From: Curvularia sp. ZM96 | Taxonomy: Eukaryota > Ascomycota > Dothideomycetes > Pleosporales > Pleosporaceae | Reading direction: 5' to 3' | Assembly (NCBI GenBank): GCA_022457065.1 | Contig: JAJGBQ010000002.1 | Span: forward strand, 2,418,001 to 2,482,000 | Length of the DNA stretch: 64,000 bases | Shown: positions 1-10,800 of the stretch, piece after piece | How the letters are laid out: each line of letters opens with the position of its first letter | How positions within the stretch are numbered: the first letter of the stretch is position 1 | Notes under the pieces: generated by a model | The model's database searches: none | What the model saw: only the letters and a program-made list of their open reading frames with translations | Told to the model about the DNA's origin: nothing | Translations under genes and position numbers: made by a program

Positions 1-81
1 GCAAACGATCAGCATTTGGTGAGAACATCACATTGGAATATAATTTTTGAATTACAGAGATTAGTCATCAAAACATCTCCA

Positions 82-153
82 GCCTTCCTAGCTCAGTGGT
101 AGAGCGCGTCACTAGTAATGACGAGGTCGTCAGTTCAATTCTGGCGGAAGGCA
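82..153 (+). tRNA. tRNA-Thr (anticodon AGT)
   Basis: The 72-nt sequence folds as a full cloverleaf. The acceptor stem GCCTTCC (82-88) pairs with GGAAGGC (146-152), followed by discriminator A153. The D stem is GCTC/GAGC. The anticodon stem CGTCA/TGACG closes the loop CTAGTAA, giving anticodon AGT, which is read as inosine-containing and decodes ACU/ACC threonine codons. The T stem GTCAG/CTGGC (129-133/141-145) closes the loop TTCAATT. There is no intron. A run of five T (158-162) immediately downstream is a good RNA polymerase III terminator. Confidence 0.95.
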
Positions 154-157
154 TCTC

Positions 158-162
158 TTTTT
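158..162 (+). terminator. Pol III T-run terminator of tRNA-Thr
   Basis: Five consecutive T residues lie 5 nt after the tRNA discriminator base, the usual arrangement for RNA polymerase III termination. Confidence 0.75.
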
Positions 163-1131
163 GCTCACGACCAAACTATAGCCAACCACAAGGTTCTGGA
201 GCCACCGGAGCACAACTTCTTTGCCTGTATCATCAAGCCTTACATGCTCAATTTTTGGGATATGCAAAGATCTGCTCACAAGTATATTGCTTTTTTGGAG
301 CAAATCCCAGAAAGCAAGTACAATGCGAATGCATGCCTGTGGTGGTCCTGGGCATCTTTTCTGGCGTGATGCCTGACTAATCATGCAGCGCAAAAGTCCC
401 AGTACGTGGGATACAGTGATCTCAACACTATACCTACAACATGTCATATTGCCTGACCTTGCGCTGACAGGGAAGAGGCTTGCAGTTTCAGAGATCGATA
501 CATTGCTTCACAATTGCTGGAACCTCGGTTGACCAAAATAGGTATACCAGTCGCGTTTTAGCCGCACGAGACAGAATTTTCCTGGCAGCAAAAGACTCTT
601 TTGGAGCGGTGTAGACATCAGCAAAACATCCACAGCTGACTAGTCGTTTCTTGGTATGATTCAGCCACTCATCTTGCTCGAGTGAGTAATCATGTATAAC
701 CAAGTAAGAGCAGCCATCCTGTAGGTCGAACGCGGGGAAGCATCTTGAGCATTGTCGCAAAATGTAGTTTGGTGGAGCATCCGAACGCTGCGTGCATCTA
801 CGCGCAGAGCTGCTGATGGCCCGGTGGGGAAAATCCTAAGAGCTCTTGCTCAGGATAAGTGGGGCTGGGCAGCTGCTAGCGCGTCTGGTCGCAGTCCACT
901 CTTCTTCGCATCTCAGCAGCATCTCAGAATCTCGAGTCCATGGAAACAGAAATAACCACGAGCCGCACACCATAGCAACAGGCTGAACCTGCTCGTGGGA
1001 CTGCGGATCTTGTCCCACCGGGTTTTCGCGACAAGCCGCGCTGCTTCACCACCCTGTCGCCTGGAAGGTCCGCGCTTCCGAGTTTTATTTCAAGAAAAGT
1101 GTTGTCCCGATCAATTGTACCGCCTGAATCA
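163..1131. other. Intergenic, tRNA to Zn2Cys6 gene
   Basis: No supported gene. Short open frames on both strands lack recognisable motifs, and those near 1000-1640 overlap the real zinc-cluster frame. The last few hundred bases are presumably the promoter of the transcription factor that starts at 1132. Confidence 0.5.
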
Positions 1132-3015
1132 ATGGTTCGTACGACACCTATTCAGAACAGGCCGTACCGCTCGCACAAAGTACCGGCCTGTACAAGATGT
1201 CGCTCGCGAAAAATCCGCTGCCACATCGACATTCCTGGGGAACCGTGTCTATCTTGCCGAGAAAGACGACTTAAATGCCAATATGTCGAGGGCTCCAGCA
1301 CCAGCTCCCCTACGGAAGAGGGCTCAGATCGGAGGCCCTCCAAGCGACGTCGACACAGCGAGCCAGATGAAGGCCCTTCTCGGCCTCGCTCAGCCCCCAT
1401 CTTACATAAGAACGTCAACAATCCCTCAGCATCCATCATGCTTGCGCCGCATTTCGCTGAAGACATTGACATTTTCAATCGCCATATTTCGCAGCATCGG
1501 AAAGCTGGTGGCGAGGCGGAGCACTCCAACTATCAAACATTGTTACATGATGCCAAAGACCCTGTTGTGTACCTCACGGTACCGAGGTTCCGGACTGGCC
1601 TGCCGCCCAACAGCGGCTGTGGAAAGGAGCAAGTAGAGATTGTAGAGCAGATCATGGGACCGTTCAAGCGCGAGGTAGTCGAGCTGTACTTCAGCGAGAT
1701 TCACTATCATTTCCCCATCTTGGATGACGAGATGTGTGAAACGCTGCGAACGGACCAATACGCCAAAGTACCCAATAACCTGATGTGCGTCATCTATGCA
1801 CTTGCGTCGGCGCATTGGTCAAAATCAGATACGCTCAAGATGCATCCTAAACCAAACTCATATTACGTTTGGAACAAGGCCATTTCCGCGACCCTGGAGG
1901 ATTTTCTCAGTCCTGGAATGTCGACGATACAGGCCGCAGTGCTTGATCAGGTTGGACGTCCTTCGGTTTCGATCATTGGAAACATTACGCTCTGTGGACG
2001 TACTGTTTCTTTGGCTCAAACGTTTGGACTTCATCGAGATCCTTCGAAATGGTCAATCACCGAGAACGAGAAGTCGCTTCGTATCCGTCTCTGGTGGTGC
2101 GTTCTGATCACCGACCAGTGGTCTAGTGTAGCATATGGCGCGCCCCCTTACGTCTCGAAATGCTACTACGACGTTCCACGGCCAACAGTTGCCTCGCTCA
2201 TAGGCAACAGGACAAGTCCGCAGCAGAAGCAAGCTACCAATTGCTTTGTACACTTGTGCGGACTAACCGAGCTGCTTGCGGAAATTCTGCCCTTTGTCTA
2301 TCAGATCAACCCAGACCGATTGCAGCTTGCTCGGGAAATCGATCGTTTCAAACTTGAGTTGAACGACCTCGAAGCGCAACTGCCCGAGTGGGTCCCTCTT
2401 CCAAATCGTCCAGGAACAACTATGCTCTGGCTCTCATTCCTCTCAATCAGACTTGTTCTTGCCCGTGTGATCTTCCGCGCGGCCGTTCTCGATGGGGATG
2501 GCGGTATCGGTCGAAACCGACTGGATCAGCTACGCATCGCATCTTCCGCGGTTCTTGATTTTATACTCACAATGGGCGAGACTCAATTTTTGGACTTTTG
2601 GCTTCCGTACGCGACTCATCTCTTGGTCCAGGCCATCACAGTATCGCTGCGCTGTACCGTTGAGACGCAGGATCCTGAAATACGCAACACGTCTGTTGCG
2701 CGGCTCGAACGCGTCATTACGCACATTCAGCACGCGCGAGACAACTATGACTGGGATATTGCAAACTACTGCCTGGAGCGGTGTGCTGATCCAGTCTCAA
2801 AGATTGCGTCGCTAAACGCGAGGGAGGTACCACAACCTTCAGAGACAGAACCCACAAACATCGTGGCAAACGGGAACGGGAGCGAAATGCATGCAATGCC
2901 TAATTTCGATGATGCTTCTTTCCTGCTTTCGGATATTCTCGACCCCAACGCGTTTGATTTCTCCTGGGATGCCTTATGGGATACGCCGTCTGGTATGACG
3001 AATTTTTCAATCTAG
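1132..3015 (+). CDS. Zn2Cys6 fungal-specific transcription factor
   Basis: A single-exon gene of 627 residues. An in-frame ATG exists 33 nt upstream (1099), but the ATG at 1132 sits closest to the DNA-binding domain and gives a normal N terminus. The binuclear zinc cluster is at residues 20-49: C20-x2-C23-x6-C30-x8-C39-x2-C42-x6-C49, followed by a basic, Ser/Arg-rich linker. The middle (about residues 180-480) matches the fungal_trans/middle homology region, with the tracts GRTVSLAQTFGLHRDPS and LRIRLWWCV. The C terminus (about 600-620) is acidic and hydrophobic (DILDPNAFDFSWDALWD), as in activation domains. The family acts in the nucleus as pathway-specific regulators. The target genes cannot be told from sequence, and the neighbours (a tRNA and a CorA transporter) do not suggest a cluster. 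Confidence 0.9.
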   Translation: MVRTTPIQNRPYRSHKVPACTRCRSRKIRCHIDIPGEPCLSCRERRLKCQYVEGSSTSSPTEEGSDRRPSKRRRHSEPDEGPSRPRSAPILHKNVNNPSASIMLAPHFAEDIDIFNRHISQHRKAGGEAEHSNYQTLLHDAKDPVVYLTVPRFRTGLPPNSGCGKEQVEIVEQIMGPFKREVVELYFSEIHYHFPILDDEMCETLRTDQYAKVPNNLMCVIYALASAHWSKSDTLKMHPKPNSYYVWNKAISATLEDFLSPGMSTIQAAVLDQVGRPSVSIIGNITLCGRTVSLAQTFGLHRDPSKWSITENEKSLRIRLWWCVLITDQWSSVAYGAPPYVSKCYYDVPRPTVASLIGNRTSPQQKQATNCFVHLCGLTELLAEILPFVYQINPDRLQLAREIDRFKLELNDLEAQLPEWVPLPNRPGTTMLWLSFLSIRLVLARVIFRAAVLDGDGGIGRNRLDQLRIASSAVLDFILTMGETQFLDFWLPYATHLLVQAITVSLRCTVETQDPEIRNTSVARLERVITHIQHARDNYDWDIANYCLERCADPVSKIASLNAREVPQPSETEPTNIVANGNGSEMHAMPNFDDASFLLSDILDPNAFDFSWDALWDTPSGMTNFSI

Positions 3016-4139
3016 GAGCTTTGCCAGATTTGAATTCATATACCTCACGTCCAGAGCCGAAGCCGGCAAGAGATGCGTCTTCTATTTCGTATCCCAGGCG
3101 TTTCCTCGTTGGGTTGTTTCCTGCCTGAGACGCATGTTTGTATGCTTACATCCCATTTTAACTGGCCAAAGTCATCACCACAGTGATTGTGACCGACTCC
3201 ATCCAGAAACCTCGGACGACCACCGTGATGTAAATCTCAGCATACGTCCAAGCAACTGAGTAGGGTCGCTTGTGCAACGTTCAGCCCAGTTACGGGGCTC
3301 GCAGGAAGAGCTGATTCTCGATCGACCATCCCAGCGACAGAAAAAGTGCTTTTGCGTTTAGTCAAGTTTGCTAGTCAACATGCAGATCATACTGCTTCGA
3401 AAAGCGTCAAAGGGTCACTTGTTTGCACTTTGGAATACACACTGAGTCTATTCTCTAGATTATGTATGTCTGACGGTCAGAAGCTGCCTTAATGACATGC
3501 CGTTGAGGAGCTAGCTTCCCTTTAATTAGTACTGTCTTTAGAGAATGAACCGTAGAATCGCTGGAGTTGCTGTTTAGCGATTCGTCTAGCGAAGAATACC
3601 GATTATATACTACGCTATCTCTACATGTTGTTTGCACACGATTATTTCCTAATAGGCAATGTATCAATTTCGAAATACATTAATCATTTTAAACAAACAA
3701 ACAAACTACGAGAATTGCTACTAACGAATGTATAGAACGTCGTTAGTGACCTGCGACACTTACCCTTCTAACCCTCCACCCATCTGTATACCTACCCTCC
3801 CGTCCACGACCACTGCGTCTGTTCTATCATATCGCTACAATCCCCCCGTTAGCATGTCTATCTCATCGCTCTGCCTGAAGCTCTCTATCACGAACCACGT
3901 CGTCACTCTTTCTCTCTCACGCTGGTCGCACTCTTGCAGGCGCCCGCTGGAACTATCGCATTGTCAAAGCTATCAGAGGGGACAAACACTCATCAATCTG
4001 CCGTCTTCATGGCAGCAGAAGTCTTTCCACACGCTGGTTTTCTTAATTCTCTTAAATGGCTCGTCGCATAATGCCAATTCTTCAGAGACTCATTAAGCCT
4101 GACTCTGGCATCAAGGGCAGTGATCAAGATGTCTTCGCC

Positions 4140-4177
<38 letters not shown>

Positions 4178-4367
4178 AGCCAGGGATGTTGTTTTAAAGG
4201 ACGTTGGTTGAGGTAGGATTGATTGCTACCTAATTTGCGAGATGCTGGGAATGAATTGACTTATTAGCGTCGTGTTAGTTAGAGAGGGCAACTTGGGTTT
4301 CTGCATGTTGTTCAGGAGAAGGGTGACATGAGACTTTGAACACCATCCACACACACACAAACCATGC
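3016..4367. other. Intergenic between convergent genes
   Basis: This spacer separates the 3' end of the zinc-cluster gene from the 3' end of the CorA-like gene. I see no coding motif. It is rather AT-rich around 3440-3720 and contains the compound TA/TG microsatellite at 4139-4177. An ORF at 3728-4096 is Ser/Thr/Pro-rich low complexity and I do not believe it is a gene. Confidence 0.55.
4139..4177. repeat. Compound (TA)n(TG)n microsatellite
   Basis: About 19 nt of alternating TA run straight into about 19 nt of alternating TG. It is a simple dinucleotide repeat downstream of both convergent genes and is likely polymorphic in length. Confidence 0.95.
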
Positions 4368-7023
4368 TCAAGACCTCTGCGTCTCCTGCCCCTCTTGACT
4401 CTCCCCCATCTCCTCCCTAAGCGCCGCCTCACTCTTCTCCTCGACCATGACCCCGCCATCACTACTCCCCTGACTATTCCTGCTCCTAGACCTACTCGCC
4501 GCTCTCGCCGGCGGACTCAAACTACGCAGTCGCTCAACGGGAATCCTACCCTGCAATCGACTCGCAGTCGTCGGATCCAGTTCCGCGACCGCAACAGGCG
4601 TCGCAATACTCAGGAGCTCGCCTATGGCGCCGAGGTTCTTGTCGAGAGGGTAGGCAGTTGCTACGTCTAGGGGGGGTTGGTCGGCACTGTTAGGAGGCTT
4701 GGGGTTGGCGTGGGGCAGAGGCATAACGGCCAACTCGCTCAGCCAGCGGCGCGCAAGCCAGCGCTTTGTAAGCGACCAGGTGCTGAATTCCTCTTCCGCA
4801 GGATCATAGTCTCTCGCCAATTTTATTTTATCTCTGCCGAACCAGCGGGTTATAAGGCGCCATTTTACGTTGCCCCACCAGCCGACGGGCACAACGTCCT
4901 CACGCGGTCCGCGGCGGGTCCAGAGGGACGAGTGCTCGTTGGCGAGTTCGTAGTATCTGCAGCAGTCAATATTGCGATAGCTGAATGGATAGGGGTCAAT
5001 TACAATGCTTCGTAGACTCCCCTGCGCATGGGTTTCTGGCGCTGGCTAGCGAGAGTGTGCTTTACTCCGTACCAGAGGATAAGGACGACGGCGAGAACGG
5101 GGAAGGAGACGATGAACCACCATTTTATATCCGGGTTAGACTCGAAAGTCGAGACATTCATGCCGAAGAGGCCGACGGTGAACGTCAAAGGGAGAAAGCT
5201 GCAGGATGAGTGGTAAGCATTTACCACTTGGCAATGATGTTGTTGGTAGACAAGACTTACATGAACGTAATCCAACTCAAGCGCCACATGCTCAGCCCCA
5301 ACTGGAGCGAGTGTCGAGCATCTCTAATCCCGACGCTCTTGTACATGAGGTCTGAAAGAGACGAGGTGGGTAGCATGACATCTCTCTCCCATTGCCCCGT
5401 GAACTTTTCGATCTCATCTGGCATTGAACCTAACCACGGCTGAGTCGATGATTCCTTGGGGTTGCCACCGGAGAGGTCGTGCAGATAGATGACCATTTCT
5501 TTGACAATGTCGAGATGAATGTATATGAGACGCTCTATTTTGAGCCACTGGGCGCTGTTTTTCCAGAGCTCGGGGGCGCGCGATTCGTCGGCGGGATTTT
5601 CGTAGACTAGACAAGTTGTCAGTAGGCTGATTAGAGTATTAAGAACCGCTGGGTCTGCTCCTGAAGACATGAACTCACTTTTGTCTTCCAAAATCCCCAC
5701 GTGTGTTTCACACAAGCCCAAAAACCGCTGCCAATTGTACGCCAACGCCTTGAAGATATCCTGAAGCACAAAATCCATGCACTCCGCCGTCAACGTTTCC
5801 TCATTATCCGCAGGCAGATAAAAAGACAGCCGCCTCCATCTCGACTCAATCTCCTGTCGCGCCCCGATCAAAGTATCTTTGACAGAGCCGGTAACCGAGT
5901 TCTCAAAAATAATGATTGTGTTTCCGTTGTCAAGCGACCGGAGTTTGGGGATATACCTGTCAGGATGCTCATTGGCGTCAACATTGCCATAGCTCTTCTT
6001 CAACCGCATGTACTCCTCCCAAGCCTCTTCATTGTACGGATTCGGTATATCAGGGTCAACCGCCTGTCCCGGCGTGCCGTCGCTCCATTGCACATACACA
6101 CTCAACCGTTGCACATAGACGTCATAACCGTATCTTGGCTGATCCTCCTCGTCGTAGTGATTAAGCTCCATGATGGACTTGTTGCTGTCATGGAAAGGAA
6201 AGCGTGTATTTCTGTCATACGGTTTGAGATAATCAGCACCAAATGCTGCTCGTGAAATGCCTCGCCAGGGGTCACGTGAGGCACGAAAAGTCCTGCCATT
6301 TAGCACGGGCTTGCCGCCACGCTGTTGAGGCCTTTCGTAGCGCGCCCACCGCCCAAAGCTCGTGCCGACAAGTTCGTCGTTGGCATCGATGTTGAACTTG
6401 CGGAGGAGGAAGCGCGTCGCCCAGCTGGCGTTTTGAACATGGATGACGCGAAGAGCTGCCTGCCCAGCAAGATCCTCTTTGCGGTAGAATCGGCGCAGGC
6501 TATCGATGTCGCAGAATTCCTGGGCCACAATCTTTCTTCTACCAGCTGAATGTTCTTGGGCGACATAATCTATGAGCAGCACACGACCTTGTTGCCAGGT
6601 GTCCTTGGTCCATGGTTGGCGCCACTCGAGGTTGGGACTATGCTTGCGGCGGTGGCCAAAGGTTCCTCTTCGATATCCTTGTGGTCGTGTTTGGGGATCG
6701 CCGGTGTTGATGTATTGGCTTGCAGATGTCGTGTAAGCTTGAGGCGCTATTTGAAGGTTAGCAGTCAATCTGGGCAGTCATTCGCTGCTTTCCCCAACAC
6801 GACGTCTGGGCTGAGCACTATTATAGCGTATTCATGTCTATCCTTTAGCCGAGCTGATGGAACGCTACCAGCTTCTCTCTCTCTTCTCCTGCTGGGGCAA
6901 CTTACTGTCCATATCGTCCAGGTCAGGGCTTGAGGTTGCTGTTTGATCTGTCGCCGTATCCTCCACAGTTATAGGCGGGGGCGGGGACGGCAGCGCTGAG
7001 CCCGAGGTCTTCATGTTAGACAT
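4368..7023 (-). CDS. CorA-like Mg2+ (divalent cation) transporter family protein
   Basis: Exons are complement(4368..4956, 5004..5198, 5261..5606, 5679..6746, 6906..7023), totalling 2316 nt or 771 residues. The CorA signature is clear. A first membrane segment ends in the GMN tripeptide (residues 523-525, context FTVGLFGMNVS). A short acidic loop follows (STFESNPDIK), then a second membrane segment (about 537-555, WWFIVSFPVLAVVLILWYG). In CorA proteins the GMN motif forms the outer mouth of the pentameric Mg2+ pore. The large N-terminal part is the cytosolic domain, and a roughly 200-residue C-terminal tail rich in Arg and Ser follows. Splice sites are canonical: joining at 5004/4956 restores the conserved VYEALYYELANEH stretch, which unspliced would hit a stop. 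The 72-bp intron 5607-5678 has no in-frame stop. Substrate (Mg2+ or another metal) and membrane location cannot be fixed from sequence. Confidence 0.88.
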
Positions 7024-7888
7024 ATTGAACCAGAGGCATCCCTGATGGTTGGGTTTGCGGCGCCTTGGCTGGCTTCGGCCTCATTCAAGGATCGCGAACG
7101 CAAGATGGAATGTACGACAAGGATCCAGTGCGACGGGAGAACAGCACCAAACGTGATACAAGGCGAGCCTCAACATAGAACAGTGCGATGCATATATTAT
7201 GAACAACGATAATACTAGCTGATCGTCATCATGTGCGCGCCTGACCGCGTTATGGTGTGTGGATGCTGCGGCTGTGGCACCATCGTGGTAGTAAGGCTGA
7301 CCACCTGCAGTCTCGACTCCACGGGTGGCTGGGATCGCGTTGCGTGTGAGCCTCACCGCCCCACACTAGGCATCCAAGTTCATATGGGCTCGCTCACATG
7401 GTGACTCTTAAGCCATCGAAAGACGTCATGTCTTACTTTTGCGAACGCTATTACATACACGCCTATAGTTGAATGTGTACTGATGAAGTGCTAATTATAT
7501 AATATTGAATATCAGCCAATAGCATATGCTTGTGGTCTGTACGTGTAGTTGTAATACCAAACGCCTTGCCGTGGATTGCCATTACTGTACTGAAGACTGA
7601 ACGCTCCAAAAAAACAATGATATCTTTCCCACACGTGAGCTATTAGATCTAGCGAGTAGAAGGTGCTGATGCGGTGGTGGCCACAAAGGGCCGAGTGAAT
7701 GTATAAAACAACAGGTGGATAATATGGGAGTCATGACATCGTGTCGGGTTGATGCAGCGCTGGTAGTGCGCAGAACGGGTATTAGCAAGAAAAAACGCTA
7801 AACAAAATAGTCTGAAACAGAGACTTTACCTCCCTCAAACGGGAAGGAGAAAAACAAATGCATGAGAAGATAATCACAAGATATGCGA
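7024..7888. other. Intergenic: CorA promoter and RasGEF 3' flank
   Basis: No gene is supported. The left part is upstream of the CorA-like start (7023, minus strand). The right part follows the stop of the Lte1-like gene (7889) on the same strand. AT-rich stretches near 7440-7560 and 7800-7870 fit UTR or terminator sequence. Confidence 0.5.
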
Positions 7889-10800
7889 TCATTTACACTG
7901 GCGGCTGCGCCTATGTATCTCTTCGTCGCTAAGCGCAGCCAGCCAAAGACATTTGCTAAGAATGTGGGGTTCGACCTTGAAGGTGTACTTGGAGCTTGCC
8001 TCAAGGAGACGGAGAAGGTTCTTGACAATGGTAGCAGCTGTGTGGTGCCGGTCGAAGTTGACGAGGCGTTCCCCGTCAACGGGGGGTGCGTCGATGAATG
8101 CAGGCTTTTGTGCGTTGTAGATGAGGTCCCGGGTGTAAACGCCTGTTGGTGGTTAGTGTTGATCAGATCGATACCGTCGTTTCACTCACCAATAAATGGA
8201 ATGCACCCGTCGTCGACGGAGGATGTTTCCATCTCGAGACGCAGGTTATGGAAATTCTTCATGGGCTGGACTAGGTCCTCCAGCTCCGTCATAACTAGCA
8301 TCTCGGCTGCAGGAACCAGCGCCCACGTCTTTTTGAGACTCGAAATGTCGTTGGATATCAGGGCGATTGCGATTTGGTACATGGTAGCGTAATTACGGTA
8401 CCGCCGTGCATGGTTTGCAATGTGAATGAACTTGATGATACATTGAGCGCGTTCGTGAATGTTCTCGGTGAGAAGGCACTCGGATACAACCCACTTGACG
8501 ACAAGGTTGAAACGTGCAATGACAACGTCAACTCCTCTGGCTTCCTCGGTTCGTAGATATTGCACCCAATCACGGATCTGTGGTGAGGACTGCTTCCAAC
8601 GCAGTTCGATGAGTTCTTTCCAGTCAATTTCGTCCAATACGTCCTTTTCGACAATGGTGAACTGCTGAGCGAGAACATCCGGGTCGTATGCGAAGATAAA
8701 AGGCAAGTGTGCAGTTGTCTCTGGACTAGGATGGAGGCTCTGGGGCTCATCTGGAGAACTAGCTGGACGCTCGGGTTGTGCAGGCCCTTGTTGGTTGGAG
8801 TGTGAAACGGTGGGCGTAAGGCCTGGGGTCGGGAGACCTTCGTCGAAAACTGTTGAGTTGGGCAAAGAATTGTGCAGTTGAGGAGCTGTGGGAGGCGGAG
8901 TAGGCGGGTGGCGCATGGGATGGGTTGGTAAGTTTTCGGGAGCACCCTCAGGGGGTGTTGCTTGATCGTCCAAGAAACTCTTCATACCGTAACTAGCATG
9001 GCCTGAATGCATAGCAGCGGCAGAAGCTTCATCACTGAGGTCTTCATCTGCATCCAGAAGAAAAGACTCGCGCACATAGGAATGCGCGGGCAACGTTTCG
9101 CCAGCAGGTATCCTTCTCATGCTTTCCGTCTCCTCAACGTACTCCATAGACGAATTCACAGACGAAGATGTGCCAGGTGGCTGATCGGGTTGCGGCGAAA
9201 AGGCGCCAACCTGCAGAGGCGAAGGCTTAGCGGAAGACGCCATGGATTCCAACTCGTGCGCTCCCTGTGAAGGACTCATCTCACCAAGTTGTCGATCAAG
9301 AAGAGGTAGAGAGGAGCAAGAGTCGGTCGATCCGCCAGCAGATTTGGCTGACGGCACATGACTATTGAAGTTCTCAGCCGAGAGCCTGTACATGCCTTGG
9401 CCTTCTGTGTCAGGAGGAGCCAATGGACGATGGAAGACGTCATCAGTTGCATGGCGTTCCTCATGCTCAGAAGCAATAGATTGAAAACTCGGCTCAAAGT
9501 GTTGGATGGCATGGTGACCGTGTCCCAAGTCAACCGTAGTTCTCTGTGAGGGTATACTGGGTGACTTCTTCTCATATCGCCCCTCCAACTTCATCAGTGC
9601 CGACTCAACTCCACCTTCGTCGTCAGTGTCGTCAGGCAAGGCAGCAAGCTTTGCTACTTCGGCTTCAAAAGAAGGCCTGAGATTGGGTTGAGATGAATGC
9701 GTGTCTACCAAGGAGAGTGGCTTTCTTGGAGTTTCCGCACCAGGTGGCCCTTCAACTGGACGAAGAAAGTCTGGTTCCGAATCGATGAAACGATCCGAAT
9801 GAATTACTACAGAATTTGTAATAGAGTGTGTATGGTTTGAGACGGAGCCAGTAGAGTAGGGCCGTTGCACCTGTTCGAGATCATGGACATTGTCTGCAGC
9901 CCGGAGATCACCACCTGGCCGTCGGCGAAGCTGCCGTGTAGGTCCAGCAGCTTCAGCAGCCGGCTGACGATCGAGGAAGAAGGGGTCATTGTCCGACGAC
10001 ATGGTCTGAAACGTAGCGACACTGGTGGGACCTCGTGGCCTGCTTAGCACGCTGTTGTGGGAGGCATGACGACGAAGAGAGCCTGCACGTGCTAATGAAT
10101 TCTTGACCGAACCCCTGCGCCGGAAAGAGTGCATCCCTTCTGGGCCGGCTGACATGGATTGCCTCACTGTTGTGTGGGAATGTCTGGTAGGAGTGCGCGA
10201 CCTTCGGTGACCGTCTATAGCGGAGCGAGATTCCACTTCGTCATGAAGACGGGAGTTCTGTATCGAGTTGGCATCACCATCCAAGGGCGCATCGTTGGAC
10301 AAGCTTCGTTGATGGCTGTCCAACTTTGCCGCAACCTTGTCAAGCTCAGCGGGCAAGGAGCCTGTAGTTGGCAGCGGTGGTGCCCCAGTGTCGTCGATAA
10401 TGACGATTGACTTGCTACCACTGGTGATATTACTGTGCACACGAGGATCTGGTTTCGGACGTGGCGGCTGGGTGTTATTTTGAGCCGGGGCACCACGTCC
10501 GTCAAACTCAAATTCGAAGCCATTGAGACTTGGGGCTTCGCCATCAGGGTTTTCTTGTCCCTCACTTTCTAATTGCTCTTGTACCGCTCTTCGGAAGCTT
10601 TCCACAACTGTGGCTGCGAGTACATCCATGCGCATCTGAGGCCTGGGTCGGGCAGTACGTCGCTTCTGCACTGTTCCTGAGACCGAGGTAGTTGGGACGG
10701 CGCCTGGATTGGAAGATCGTCCGTATGGTGCCTGTCGTTGTTGTAGGGATCCAGATAAGTGAGAACCTGCACTCATTTGTTGTCGAGTACTCAGAGCACG

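Noticed and set aside
995..1636. 213-codon open frame upstream of and overlapping the zinc-cluster gene
   Set aside because: It overlaps the Zn2Cys6 frame in another phase and has no motifs.
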